This document shows, one piece after another, positions 43,403-53,188 of a DNA stretch of 61,437 nucleotides. The notes beneath the pieces are model-generated. The model had not been told where the DNA came from and made no database searches. It saw only the letters and a program-made list of their open reading frames with translations. The position numbers and the translations under genes were made by a program. The DNA comes from CAZHPA01 sp964533945 (GTDB taxonomy: Bacteria > Bacillota > Clostridia > Lachnospirales > WRBF01): the NCBI GenBank assembly GCA_964533945.1, contig CAZHPA010000008.1:1-61437 (forward strand), read 5' to 3'. Position 1 is the stretch's first letter; the number at the start of each line of letters is the position of its first letter.

Positions 43403-44608
43403 AGCCGATGAACTATTAGCTTTATTTAAAACTACAGAAACAGCTTTTTGAAGCTGAAGGTCTTCATCAAATTCTAAATTTGGAATGTTTAGCGTAAGCT
43501 CCTCATCCATTTGAACTAAATGGTCGGGTGCAAGACCAATTTTGTTAATACATACACCGCTTGGAGTGTAATATTTTGCAATTGTTACTTTAACGCCGCT
43601 TCCATCAGGCAAATCAAAAATTGTTTGAACAAGCCCTTTTCCAAATGTTTGTGTTCCAACTAATTCCCCAACACCCAAATCTTTAACTGCTCCAGCCAAA
43701 ACTTCAGATGCACTTGCGCTATTTTCGTTTACTAAAATTGCAAGTGGTATATTAATTCTTTCTTTATCAGAGTTAATATATCTTGTGTTACCTTGCCTAT
43801 CTTCTGTATAAACTATATACCCTTCGGGAACTAAAACGTCTGCTATTTGCGTTACAATATCTAATAACCCTCCCGGATTATTTCTTAAATCAATTACAAG
43901 CCCTTTCATTTTAGCTGCATTAAGTTCGTTATATGCAATCATAAATTGGTCATATGTTACAGATTCGAAACCAGAAAGTCTAATGTATCCTATATCGTCT
44001 TCCAAAAGCTTATGAAAAACAGTTGGAACATTAATTTCTTCACGCATTATATCCACATTAAACGTTTTGTTTTCGCTTTCACGGTATATTGTTACATTAA
44101 CAGAAGTATTAGGGACTCCTTTCATCATTGCAACTGCTTCGCTTAATGTATCTGCAAAAACATCAAACCCATTAACTTTCATAATTAAATCTTTAGGCTT
44201 TATGCCTGCTTTATCTGCCGGCGAGCCTTCAAAAGGTGCAATAACTGCAATTCTGTTAGATTTTAAATCAGGGGCAACATTAAGCCCAACACCTGTAAAA
44301 GTTCCTTCAATTTCTTCTTTAAATGCACTTAACCTTTCTTCATCCATATATGCTGTATATGGGTCTCCTATACCGTAAACAAACCCTGCGTACATATTTT
44401 CAACTAATTCTTCTTTGTCGAAATCGTCAACATAGTATTGTTCAAGTATTGTTAAAATTTGAGATAGCTTTTTTTCGGGAGGCAATTTTTTTCCTGTTGC
44501 TTTATAGTATGTAGCCGTAGCCGTACTAAATACTACATTTATTACAACAACTAAAACAACCCCAACAGCAAGCCCACTAAAAAAAGTTTTTTTATTTTCC
44601 ATTTGCAT
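43394..44608 (-). CDS. C-terminal processing peptidase (S41 family)
   Basis: 404 residues. N-terminal signal-anchor helix (about 8-30), a PDZ domain (about 95-175, FTGVGLNV to VNGFDVFAD), then the S41 core with IGYIRLSGF, LRNNPGGLLD, the nucleophile in NENSASASEV and the lysine in GTQTFGKGLVQT. CtpA/CtpB-type enzyme acting outside the membrane on protein C-termini; CtpB in Bacillus is a sporulation checkpoint protease. Start taken as ATG at 44608 after GGGGG; an ATG two codons later is also possible. Confidence 0.92.
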   Translation of the reverse strand: MQMENKKTFFSGLAVGVVLVVVINVVFSTATATYYKATGKKLPPEKKLSQILTILEQYYVDDFDKEELVENMYAGFVYGIGDPYTAYMDEERLSAFKEEIEGTFTGVGLNVAPDLKSNRIAVIAPFEGSPADKAGIKPKDLIMKVNGFDVFADTLSEAVAMMKGVPNTSVNVTIYRESENKTFNVDIMREEINVPTVFHKLLEDDIGYIRLSGFESVTYDQFMIAYNELNAAKMKGLVIDLRNNPGGLLDIVTQIADVLVPEGYIVYTEDRQGNTRYINSDKERINIPLAILVNENSASASEVLAGAVKDLGVGELVGTQTFGKGLVQTIFDLPDGSGVKVTIAKYYTPSGVCINKIGLAPDHLVQMDEELTLNIPNLEFDEDLQLQKAVSVVLNKANSSSAKK

Positions 44609-44729
44609 TACAACCCCCAATCTTAATTAATTTTATTATGATACAAATATTATTATACATGAAAAATGCTTAAAATTAAATAAGTTGTTTAATGCGAATT
44701 TAGCCAATACTATTATGTCTTATTTTGTA

Positions 44730-44758
44730 TTGAACAAACTTAAATTTGCATTTATAAT
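44730..44758 (+). promoter_or_regulatory. sigma-A promoter of the HAD phosphatase operon
   Basis: TTGAAC (44730-44735) and TATAAT (44753-44758), 17-bp spacer, 33 nt before the start codon at 44792. Likely drives the HAD, SpoIID-like and queA genes. Confidence 0.75.
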
Positions 44759-44791
44759 AAAGTCTATTAAAGATGTGAAGGAGGATGAAAA

Positions 44792-45433
44792 ATGAATTTA
44801 TTTTTCGATTTAGACGGAACGTTGACAGAATCTGGTGAAGGAATAACAAATTCATTTAAAAGCACTTTTAAAAAATATAATGTTGATTATAGTAATTTAG
44901 ACTTAAAGAAATTTATTGGCCCAACTTTAAAAGAAACTTTTTCAAAGCATATAAGTGAAGATGAAAAAATTATTGAAGAAGCTATAAATTTTTACAGAAG
45001 CGATTTTGTGCCTAACAGAATGCTATATGAAAACAAATTATACGACGGAGCTTTAGAAATGGTTTCAGAATTAAAGAAAAAAGGTCATAAGCTGTTTATA
45101 GCAACAGGTAAAGGAGAAGCTTTGGCAATTAAAGTTGTAGAACACTTTAAACTTGCCCCATATTTCGATGGCGTTTTTGGGTTTTTGTACGATGGAACAC
45201 GCAATAGCAAAACCGATGTGCTAAAAGATGCGCTTAGAATTACGCATTCTAATGCTGAAGAATCTTTTATGATTGGCGACACTAAATATGATTTAATTGC
45301 AGCCGCTGCTTTTAATGTTTTTGGAATTGGCTGTTTGTATGGGTATGGGGGAGAGGAGCTGTCGACTTACCCTCATGTGTTTTTGGCAAAAACACCAACT
45401 TGCATATTAAATTATTTTAATACAATGCCGTAA
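44792..45433 (+). CDS. HAD-superfamily phosphatase (Gph-like)
   Basis: 213 residues. Motif I FDLDGTLTE (nucleophile D6), cap domain from about 17 to 80, motif II IATGK, motif III lysine in NSKTDVLKDAL, motif IV MIGDTKYDL. The small cap and overall order resemble phosphoglycolate phosphatase and PpaX. Substrate cannot be told from sequence. AAGGAGG precedes the ATG. 22 nt before the next gene. Confidence 0.88.
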   Translation: MNLFFDLDGTLTESGEGITNSFKSTFKKYNVDYSNLDLKKFIGPTLKETFSKHISEDEKIIEEAINFYRSDFVPNRMLYENKLYDGALEMVSELKKKGHKLFIATGKGEALAIKVVEHFKLAPYFDGVFGFLYDGTRNSKTDVLKDALRITHSNAEESFMIGDTKYDLIAAAAFNVFGIGCLYGYGGEELSTYPHVFLAKTPTCILNYFNTMP

Positions 45434-45455
45434 ATATGAAAGGGTGGTTTAAAAA

Positions 45456-47327
45456 GTGAATTTAAAGAAAAGAAAGTTAGCATTAACTTTGGCTTTAATA
45501 CTTTTGTTTGTAAATGCAATAAGCGTTAGTGCAGCTGTTCCAAAAATTATTCGTATTGGGCTTTCAAGTAAATATAAAGAAGTTTCTTCAATTTCAATTT
45601 CTAATAAAACCGTTAAAGTTGGTTATGAAGTTAACGATTCTTTTGTTTTGCAGGCAACAATTGAATCTCAAAATGGTTTATCAGCAATACCAAGCAATTT
45701 TTACTATGTTAAAACTAAAGAAACATATGCAAGCTTTGAACAGGCAAGCGCAAAAGCAAAAACATTAAAAACGGCTACCCAAAATGCTCTAGCAGCATTT
45801 TTGGGCGCTAACAACTGGCAAGTTTATTATGGCGGATTTGCAACTTATAAAGAAGCAGAAAATACAGCTATTGCAACAGGAGGAACCGTTGTTAACCCAA
45901 GCAGTATTGCCGTTGCTTTAGTTGATGGAAAAGGCGTGCATTTAATTGTTTTTGCTTCTGCAAATAACTTTATTCAAGTTGGAGCAACAGGCAATGAATT
46001 TATTGGAATTAGCGATAGAAAATACCGTGGAGTAATTGAATTTGGAAGATATAAAAAAGATAAGCTTACAGCCGTTAACGTTATTACTCCCGACGAATAT
46101 TTATACAGCACAGTTCAATCTGAAATGCCGCATACATGGCATTTGGAAGCATTAAAAGCACAAGCCGTTGCCGCAAGAAACTACTTACTAACACGAATGG
46201 GAGCGCATAGTTCGGAAGGCTATGAACTTTGCGATACTGTCCACTGCCAAAATTATTTAGGCGAAAGCAATGAAGCATCAGAAACAACACGGGCAGTTAA
46301 GGAAACAGAAAATATACTTATATATTACGATTCAAAACCAATAAATGCCGTATATTTTTCAAGCAGTGGAGGCTATACATATAATTCAGAAGACGTTTGG
46401 GCAAATAAAATTCCATATTTGCGTGCCGTTAAAGAAGTTGCTGAAAAAACATACAGAGAATGGACAAGAACGTTCACTTTAGCTGAAATTACAAACCTTT
46501 TGAAACAAAACAACTATAATATTGGAAATGCCATTTCGGTTTCTATTGCAAAACTTCCAGATGGCAGAATTTTACAACTTATAATTAATGGAGAAAAAAA
46601 TAAAGTTGTTTTAGAAAAAGAATCTATAAGAACCTTTTTTTCGAAATCTAAAGATGGTAGTTTAATTAGTAGAACCTTTACGATTCAAAATGCACAAAAT
46701 TCCAAAACTTCTCAATTAAATGAGTTAAATGAAATAACAAATGAAATAGTTGAACAATACACAAATTATAATATAGACCATGATGAAATTATTATATCTC
46801 CTAACGATTCTAAAGGAGAAAAAGAAAGTAGTAGCCAAACAACAACTACTCCTTTGAAAAAAACCGAAGTTGCCGTACTTGCACATAATGGTATACATTC
46901 GAGCAAAAGTGTTGAAGATGGATTAACAGTTGTTAATAGTCATGGAGAAAAAACAACGCTAACAGGAATTTACGTACTAGGCAAAAATTCTGTTGCTATG
47001 TATAATTTATCAGATGAACCTAAAACACCTTCATCTTCACCTTCAGATGAACATTTAAATCCAGACACAAGCAATAATGAAGATGAAAATATTGGAAATA
47101 ATACAAATACAGAAAAGCCGCCAACAAACCCACCTATTACAAATACGCCTATTCCAAACGGACAAACTACTATATTAACAAGTTCAGGGAACAGCGTTAC
47201 TTTTGTTGGCAAAGGTTTTGGGCATGGTGTAGGCATGAGTCAATACGGGGCAAAAGGCATGGCAGAAGCAGGTTACACATTTAAACAAATTTTAGAATTT
47301 TATTATACGGGAGCAGTAGTTAAATGA
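45456..47327 (+). CDS. SpoIID/LytB-domain protein with split C-terminal motif
   Basis: 623 residues. Signal peptide 1-27, an SPOR-like region (about 75-155), and a SpoIID/LytB domain with PHTWHLEALKAQAVAARNYL (about 228-247) and ECDTVHCQNYLGE-like ELCDTVHCQNYLG. The family's final motif GKGFGHGVGMSQYGAKGMA occurs only near residue 590; about 180 residues of low-complexity Asn/Ser/Pro/Thr sequence separate it from the body. SpoIID cleaves denuded glycan strands during engulfment; LytB-type relatives modify amidases. GTG start after AAAGGGTGG. It overlaps queA by 4 bp. Confidence 0.87.
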   Translation: MNLKKRKLALTLALILLFVNAISVSAAVPKIIRIGLSSKYKEVSSISISNKTVKVGYEVNDSFVLQATIESQNGLSAIPSNFYYVKTKETYASFEQASAKAKTLKTATQNALAAFLGANNWQVYYGGFATYKEAENTAIATGGTVVNPSSIAVALVDGKGVHLIVFASANNFIQVGATGNEFIGISDRKYRGVIEFGRYKKDKLTAVNVITPDEYLYSTVQSEMPHTWHLEALKAQAVAARNYLLTRMGAHSSEGYELCDTVHCQNYLGESNEASETTRAVKETENILIYYDSKPINAVYFSSSGGYTYNSEDVWANKIPYLRAVKEVAEKTYREWTRTFTLAEITNLLKQNNYNIGNAISVSIAKLPDGRILQLIINGEKNKVVLEKESIRTFFSKSKDGSLISRTFTIQNAQNSKTSQLNELNEITNEIVEQYTNYNIDHDEIIISPNDSKGEKESSSQTTTTPLKKTEVAVLAHNGIHSSKSVEDGLTVVNSHGEKTTLTGIYVLGKNSVAMYNLSDEPKTPSSSPSDEHLNPDTSNNEDENIGNNTNTEKPPTNPPITNTPIPNGQTTILTSSGNSVTFVGKGFGHGVGMSQYGAKGMAEAGYTFKQILEFYYTGAVVK

Positions 47328-48379
47328 ATAATTTTACAAACGATTTTGATAAAGCAAGCTATAATTTTAATCTTCCAAAAGAACTAATTGCACAACACCC
47401 TATAAAAGAAAGAACTTCTTCAAAGCTAATGGTACTTCATAAGCAAACAGGTTGCATAGAACATAAAAAATTTTCAGATATTACAAACTACTTAAAGCAA
47501 GGCGATTGCATAGTATTAAACGACACAAAAGTTATGACAGCAAGGCTAAAAGGACAGCGTATGGAAACAGGAGCAAAAATAGAATTGCTTTTGCTTAAAA
47601 AACTCGACAAACAGCGTTACGAAGTTCTTGTTAATCCGGGGAAAAAGGCAAGAGAAGGAGATGTTGTTGTTTTTGAAGACGGAAAGCTTAAAGCTTTTAT
47701 CGAGGAAGTTGTTGAAGGCGGAAATAGAATTGTTAGGTTTGAACATAACGAAGCCGAAAGTCTTGAAACGCTAATTGATACGTTAGGGGAAATGCCACTT
47801 CCGCCATATATCAAAGAAAGACTTGAAGACAAAAACCGCTATCAAACGGTTTATGCAAAAAATAGCGGTTCGGCAGCAGCGCCAACGGCAGGGCTTCATT
47901 TTACAGACAAGCTTCTTAGCCAATTATCTAACAAAGGAATTAAAATTGCAAAATTAACACTTCATGTTGGTTTAGGAACTTTTAGACCTGTTAAAGTTGA
48001 AAATATTTTGGAACATAAAATGCACACAGAATTTTATTCTATAGAGCAAAGCCAAGCCGACATTATTAATAATGCAAAGAAAAGCGGAGGCAAAATTGTT
48101 GCAGTTGGAACAACAAGCTGCAGAACACTGGAATCTGTTGCCGATGAAAATGGCTTTATTAAAGCAGGAAGTGGAAATACTGACATTTTTATATATCCAT
48201 CATACAAGCTAAAAGTTGTTGATAGCTTAATTACAAACTTCCACCTTCCTGAATCAACGTTAATTATGCTTGTTTCGGCGTTTTGTGGGCGTGAAAAGCT
48301 ACTTTTTGCATACGAACAGGCTGTTAGCGAACGCTATCGCTTTTTTAGCTTTGGAGATGCTATGTTTGTTACAGATTAG
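47324..48379 (+). CDS. queA: S-adenosylmethionine:tRNA ribosyltransferase-isomerase
   Basis: 351 residues of normal QueA length. YNFNLPKELIAQHP (start), CIVLNDTKVMTARL, TAGLHFTDKLL, and ITNFHLPESTLIMLVSAF are the characteristic segments. It adds the cyclopentene precursor to preQ1-modified tRNA in queuosine synthesis. Its ATG overlaps the upstream stop (ATGA), so expression is coupled to the SpoIID-like gene. tgt does not follow in this window; other queuosine genes must be elsewhere. Confidence 0.96.
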   Translation: MNNFTNDFDKASYNFNLPKELIAQHPIKERTSSKLMVLHKQTGCIEHKKFSDITNYLKQGDCIVLNDTKVMTARLKGQRMETGAKIELLLLKKLDKQRYEVLVNPGKKAREGDVVVFEDGKLKAFIEEVVEGGNRIVRFEHNEAESLETLIDTLGEMPLPPYIKERLEDKNRYQTVYAKNSGSAAAPTAGLHFTDKLLSQLSNKGIKIAKLTLHVGLGTFRPVKVENILEHKMHTEFYSIEQSQADIINNAKKSGGKIVAVGTTSCRTLESVADENGFIKAGSGNTDIFIYPSYKLKVVDSLITNFHLPESTLIMLVSAFCGREKLLFAYEQAVSERYRFFSFGDAMFVTD

Positions 48380-48402
48380 GCATTACGTTAGGAGATTTTG
48401 AC

Positions 48403-49257
48403 TTGATAAATAGTAAATTAAAGCTTATTTTTTGTATGGTGCTTTGGGGAAGTGTTGGTGTTTTTTCAAGAAATATAGGCATTTCCTCGTCGCTTTTAGC
48501 GTTTAGCCGCTCTGTAATAGCTTTACCTATAATATATTTTTATGTTAAAAAAGACAAAAGTGAAATACTTAGCCATTTAACAAAAAGAAGTATATTTCCT
48601 GTAATTATTGCAGGAGCATTAATCGGAGTAACATGGCTTTTTCTTTTTATTGCATTCGATAATACAAGTGTTGCAAATGCAACGTTTGCATACAACATGG
48701 CACCTGTTTATGTTATGGTTTTAGCCCCTATTATTTTAAAAGAAAAACTATCAAACAAAAAAATAGTTAGCATTATAGCTGCTTTTATCGGGCTATTTTT
48801 AATTGTTGTTTCATCATTAAATATTAAAGGAAGCGATAGTTTTGGAATTGCTTCAGGTGTTATTTCAGGGATAACATATGCTTGCATTGTTTTAATTAAC
48901 TTTAAGTTTGGAAATTCACTGCCTAATTCGGTTAAAACGTTTGTTCAATTAATGATGGTTATTGTTGTTCTTTTTCCAATTATTGCGTTCCAGCAACCAA
49001 TTTCTCAATTAATTAATTTAAGTACAACAGAAGTTTTATTAACTTTAATTTTAGGTGTTTTTCATACAGCTATTGCCTATCAATTATATTTTTCATGTTA
49101 CAAAAGTTTGCCGGCAACTTCTGTTGCGTTATATTCATATTTAGATCCTGTGTGCGCTATAATATTTGGGCTTTTATTTTTCAAAGAACCTCTTTCATCT
49201 GTGCAAATTTTTGGGGGCATTCTTATTTTAGGTTCTACACTTTTTGTCGAACTTTAA
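48403..49257 (+). CDS. EamA-family drug/metabolite transporter
   Basis: 284 residues, ten hydrophobic helices in two similar halves of five, the EamA arrangement, with SRSVIALP-like FSRSVIALPII in the first half and PATSVALYSYLDPVCAIIFGLLFF in the second. Substrate unknown; the family exports amino acids and other metabolites. TTG start, GGAG about 8 nt upstream. It follows queA by 23 nt and may be cotranscribed. Confidence 0.9.
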   Translation: MINSKLKLIFCMVLWGSVGVFSRNIGISSSLLAFSRSVIALPIIYFYVKKDKSEILSHLTKRSIFPVIIAGALIGVTWLFLFIAFDNTSVANATFAYNMAPVYVMVLAPIILKEKLSNKKIVSIIAAFIGLFLIVVSSLNIKGSDSFGIASGVISGITYACIVLINFKFGNSLPNSVKTFVQLMMVIVVLFPIIAFQQPISQLINLSTTEVLLTLILGVFHTAIAYQLYFSCYKSLPATSVALYSYLDPVCAIIFGLLFFKEPLSSVQIFGGILILGSTLFVEL

Positions 49258-49365
49258 AAATAAATGTTGTATTTGCACATTTTGTTTGTTATACTACTTG
49301 CATATTTGAAACAAAAAACAGATAACAAATTGATTTTATTATATTAAGCAAAGGGGATAAAAAGC

Positions 49366-50040
49366 ATGAGCGTACATAATGGGCACAGGCACCGTATTCG
49401 TGAAAGTTATATAAACAATGGGCTGGAAATACTTGAAGACCATCAGGTTTTAGAATTATTACTATACTATTGCTACCCACGCAGAGATATGAACGAATTG
49501 GCGCATTCGATTTTAGAAGAATTTGGAACGTTGCACAATTTGTTTGAAGCAGATGCTTTGGATATTTGCAGAAGATGCGGAGTTTCGGAAACAACAGGTG
49601 TTTTGTTTTCTTTAGTTGCACCATTGACAAAAAGATACTCTCAAAGCAAATGGTCTAAACGGGCAACTTTAGACACCCCTGCAAGAGCCGGTAAGTACGC
49701 ATTGTCTTTGTTTCACGGCAAAACTGTTGAACATTTTTATGTAATATGTTTAGATAAGCAGAAAAATTTGATTAATGCCGAACTAATGGGCAAAGGAACT
49801 ATTGATGCGGCGCCGGTTTATCCTCGAGAAGTTGTTGAAACCGCTTTAAAAAACAAGGCAGCGTGTATTGTTCTTTCGCATAATCATCCCGGAGGACATT
49901 TAGAACCTTCTGTAGAAGATATAGCTGCAACTAAAAAAATAACTTCGGCGCTAAAAGTTGTTAATATTGCAGTTATAGACCATATTATAGTTGCCGGCAA
50001 TGAATATTTTAGCTTTTCTCAAAAAAGAATACGCCCCTAA
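49366..50040 (+). CDS. radC: RadC-family JAB-domain protein
   Basis: 224 residues. An N-terminal helix-hairpin-helix-like part (HRHRIRESYINNG to FGTLHNLFE) precedes the JAMM metalloprotease-like domain with FYVICLDKQKNL, GTIDAAPVYPREV and SHNHPGG...D (HxH, Ser and Asp metal ligands present). Function unproved; the old DNA-repair assignment is doubted. AAAGGGG precedes the ATG. Stands alone before a terminator. Confidence 0.93.
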   Translation: MSVHNGHRHRIRESYINNGLEILEDHQVLELLLYYCYPRRDMNELAHSILEEFGTLHNLFEADALDICRRCGVSETTGVLFSLVAPLTKRYSQSKWSKRATLDTPARAGKYALSLFHGKTVEHFYVICLDKQKNLINAELMGKGTIDAAPVYPREVVETALKNKAACIVLSHNHPGGHLEPSVEDIAATKKITSALKVVNIAVIDHIIVAGNEYFSFSQKRIRP

Positions 50041-50067
50041 GCATCTGTAACTAAGTATTTTTAGTTT

Positions 50068-50100
50068 TTGCGTTGCTGTTAAAGACTAACAACAACGCAA
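50068..50100. terminator. bidirectional terminator between radC and the RND operon
   Basis: TTGCGTTGCTGTT pairs with AACAACAACGCAA (one mismatch) around a 7-nt loop, flanked by T/A tracts. It ends the minus-strand RND operon just after the pump gene. Confidence 0.8.
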
Positions 50101-50104
50101 GAGC

Positions 50105-53100
50105 TTACTTATTTTTTCTAATCATAGCATAAATCGTTGGAATTAACAAAAGTGTAACAAGCGTTGAAAGTGTTAGCCCAAAAACAACAACGGTTCCTAA
50201 GCCTGCCATTAGTTCCGAACCTTGCCCTTTTGTAATAACCATTGGCAAAAGCCCTAAAACTGTCGTTAAAACAGACATTAAAATCGGGCGCAAACGTACA
50301 GGCCCCGCTGTTAAAATAGCTTCTGTAACGCTCATTCCTCTTTCTTTAATTAGCAAGTTTATATAGTCTATTAACACAATGGCATTGTTAATTACAATTC
50401 CGGCGAGCATTATAAGCCCTAAGTAACTTGTTATGTTAAGCGAAACACCTGTTACAAAAAGCCCGAAAAGCCCACCTGTTAAAGCTATAGGTATTGAAAA
50501 CATAACTATAAACGGATATATTAAAGATTCAAATTCTGCCGCCATAATCATATATACTAAAGCAACAGCAAGCAGTAAAGCAATTCCCAAACCCGCAAAC
50601 GTTTCCATCATTCTTTCTGAATCGCCTGAAAACGCCCAAGAATACCCATCTGGCATATTATATTGATTCAGCAACGTTTCTAATTCTTTAGACATTTCGC
50701 CTGAAGTTTTGCCGTCTAAATTACCTGTAATTGATATATATTTTTGCTGATTTTCACGCTCTATGGCAACAGGCAAATATTCGGTTTTAATTTCCGCAAC
50801 TTCTAAAATTGGAATATTAGTTCCTTGAGGGGTTGGTATTAATATATTTTTAACGTCTGAAATAAAATCTAAAGAAGCTTTATCTCTAAAAACTCTAATG
50901 TCATATTCATCGCCGGCTATTTTGTATGTGGTTGCAACAGTTCCGGAAACGGCTGTATTTATTATGCTTGAAATAGTTGTTGGAGAAATACCGTATGCCA
51001 TTGCCTTGGCTCTGTTTACAACAATTGTTGCTTGCGGCGAAGATTCTTCAACAGAAGTTTTAACATCTCTCATTCCTTCTGTATTTGAAATTATTTCCTT
51101 AAAATCTTCCGCAATATCCATTAATCTGTTTAATTCCGAACCTTTAACATACAGCTGAATAGAGCTTCCGCCTGCAAACTGCCCCATAGAAGAAGTTGTT
51201 GCCAAGCAAGTTATTTTAGCACCGGATATATCTTTTAATGCTTTGCTCATTTCTCGTGCAACATCATCGGAACTTTTTGTTCTTTCGTTTTTATTAACTA
51301 AAATAACATTAATGCTTGCTTCGTCTGTAGAGCTTCCACCAAAACGAACACCGGCACCTAAGCCGCCAACTGTATATGTTATATCAGTTACTTCTTCAAA
51401 GCTGCTAATTTTTTCAAGAACTGAATTTGTAACTTTTTCGGTCTGGCTTAAAAGTGAACCTTTTGGCAATGAAATACTAATTGTTACACCGCTTTCGTCG
51501 GTTGCCGGTAAAAATTCCATAGGTACAAAGTTAAGCGATAAAAACGTTAACACTACAAATGAAAACGTTACTATTAAAGTTAAAATTCTACGTTTTATTG
51601 CAACGGCCAAAGCTTTTTGATAAGCTTTTTCAATCCATTCTATGAATGAAGACATAACATCAAGCGGAAGCATAATTGTTTTAATAAGCTTATTTGTTGG
51701 TTTATTGCTTTGAGTTGTTTTTAAAATAAGCGAACAAGCCATAGGAACAAATGTTAGAGCAACTGCCAATGATGAAATTAGAGAAAACGCAACTGTTAAC
51801 GCAAGCTGATTAAATATTTCTGCTGTTAATCCTCCACTGAAAGTAATTGGCAAAAATACGGCAACAGTAGTTAATGTTGAAGCAATAACAGACATTGCAA
51901 CTTCTCTTGCCCCTTCTATTGCGGCTGTTATTCTGTCTTCTCCTTCTTCAACTTTTCTGAAAATGCTTTCAAGAACAACAATAGAGTTATCAACAAGCAT
52001 ACCTATTCCAAGTGCCAAACCGCCTAATGACATAACGTTTAGCGTTATGTTTGCATAATACATTAATACAAACGTTGTAATTATTGAAATGGGCATTGCT
52101 GCGGCAACAACAAGTGTTGAGCGAATATCTTTTAAAAATATAAACAATATTATAACAGCAAGCAAGCCGCCGTAAATTGCAGAAGAAGCAACAGTTGAAA
52201 GCGTCATTGTTACGAAATCTGCCGGATTTAAAATTACTTTAACTTCAAGCTGTGGCAAATCTGCTTTTATTTTATCAAGTTCTTTTAAAACAGCATTTGA
52301 AACATTAACGGTATTTGCCGTTGATTGCTTTTGTATAGATAGCGTAACGCTTGGAATGCCATTTATATACGACAAACTTATGCTTTCTTTAAAAGTTTCT
52401 GAAATATCGGCAACATCACGCAAAGCAATTGTTGCGCCAGTTGGGGAAGTTATTGGCAAATTTCTAATTTCTTCTACGTCTTTAAATTCGCCGCCTACTC
52501 TTAATTGTAAAGACTTACTGCCTTGCTTAATTGAGCCTGTTGGTATATTGCGGTTTTCTGCCATTAAAAATTGAATAATTTGGCTTTCGCTTACACCATA
52601 TCCACGAAGCTTTTCTTCATTTAATATTATGGCAATTTCTTTTTCCTTGCCGCCCGAAACATTAACGGAAGCAACTCCGTCTTGGCGCTCTATTCGATTT
52701 ACAATTTTATCGTCAACAAGCTGCTTTAGTTCAACAAGGTTATGTTGTTTGCTTGAAATTCCAATTGACAAAGAAGTCATTGAATTCATGTCAATTTTCA
52801 TAACTACAGGGCTGTCTGCTCCATCAGGGAGAAAATCTTTAATTAAATCAATTTTCTCTCGCATATCAAGAGCTGCCATATCTATATCTGTTCCATTTTC
52901 AAATTCCAAAACAATTAACGAGTTTCCGTTTGATGATGAACTTGTTATATTTTTTATGCCTGCAACCGTACCCAATACGCCTTCAAGCGGAACTGTAATT
53001 AAGTTTTCCATTTCTGAAGGCCCTGTCCCTGAATAATTTGTGCTTACAACAGCAATAGGAATATTCATATTAGGCATCATATCTAGCTTTAAGTTATTTA

Positions 53101-53185
53101 TAGATAAAAAGCCAAACGCAATAGCTATTAAAATTACCATTGATGTTGTAACTGGGCGTTTGACGGCTATTTTTGAAAAATTCAA
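50105..53185 (-). CDS. RND-family efflux pump (HAE1/AcrB-like)
   Basis: 1026 residues with twelve membrane helices and two large extracytoplasmic loops. FSKIAVKRPVTTSMVILI at the start and GIGMLVDNSIVVLESIFRKVEEG in helix 4 are typical; the helix 4 Asp-Asp pair of AcrB is Asp-Asn here, as in many Firmicute/Bacteroidete pumps. It exports drugs, lipids or other small molecules with the proton gradient. It starts 3 nt after the stop of the adaptor gene, so the two form a transporter operon. No TolC-type gene is present in the window. Confidence 0.93.
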   Translation of the reverse strand: MNFSKIAVKRPVTTSMVILIAIAFGFLSINNLKLDMMPNMNIPIAVVSTNYSGTGPSEMENLITVPLEGVLGTVAGIKNITSSSSNGNSLIVLEFENGTDIDMAALDMREKIDLIKDFLPDGADSPVVMKIDMNSMTSLSIGISSKQHNLVELKQLVDDKIVNRIERQDGVASVNVSGGKEKEIAIILNEEKLRGYGVSESQIIQFLMAENRNIPTGSIKQGSKSLQLRVGGEFKDVEEIRNLPITSPTGATIALRDVADISETFKESISLSYINGIPSVTLSIQKQSTANTVNVSNAVLKELDKIKADLPQLEVKVILNPADFVTMTLSTVASSAIYGGLLAVIILFIFLKDIRSTLVVAAAMPISIITTFVLMYYANITLNVMSLGGLALGIGMLVDNSIVVLESIFRKVEEGEDRITAAIEGAREVAMSVIASTLTTVAVFLPITFSGGLTAEIFNQLALTVAFSLISSLAVALTFVPMACSLILKTTQSNKPTNKLIKTIMLPLDVMSSFIEWIEKAYQKALAVAIKRRILTLIVTFSFVVLTFLSLNFVPMEFLPATDESGVTISISLPKGSLLSQTEKVTNSVLEKISSFEEVTDITYTVGGLGAGVRFGGSSTDEASINVILVNKNERTKSSDDVAREMSKALKDISGAKITCLATTSSMGQFAGGSSIQLYVKGSELNRLMDIAEDFKEIISNTEGMRDVKTSVEESSPQATIVVNRAKAMAYGISPTTISSIINTAVSGTVATTYKIAGDEYDIRVFRDKASLDFISDVKNILIPTPQGTNIPILEVAEIKTEYLPVAIERENQQKYISITGNLDGKTSGEMSKELETLLNQYNMPDGYSWAFSGDSERMMETFAGLGIALLLAVALVYMIMAAEFESLIYPFIVMFSIPIALTGGLFGLFVTGVSLNITSYLGLIMLAGIVINNAIVLIDYINLLIKERGMSVTEAILTAGPVRLRPILMSVLTTVLGLLPMVITKGQGSELMAGLGTVVVFGLTLSTLVTLLLIPTIYAMIRKNK

Positions 53186-53188
53186 ATA

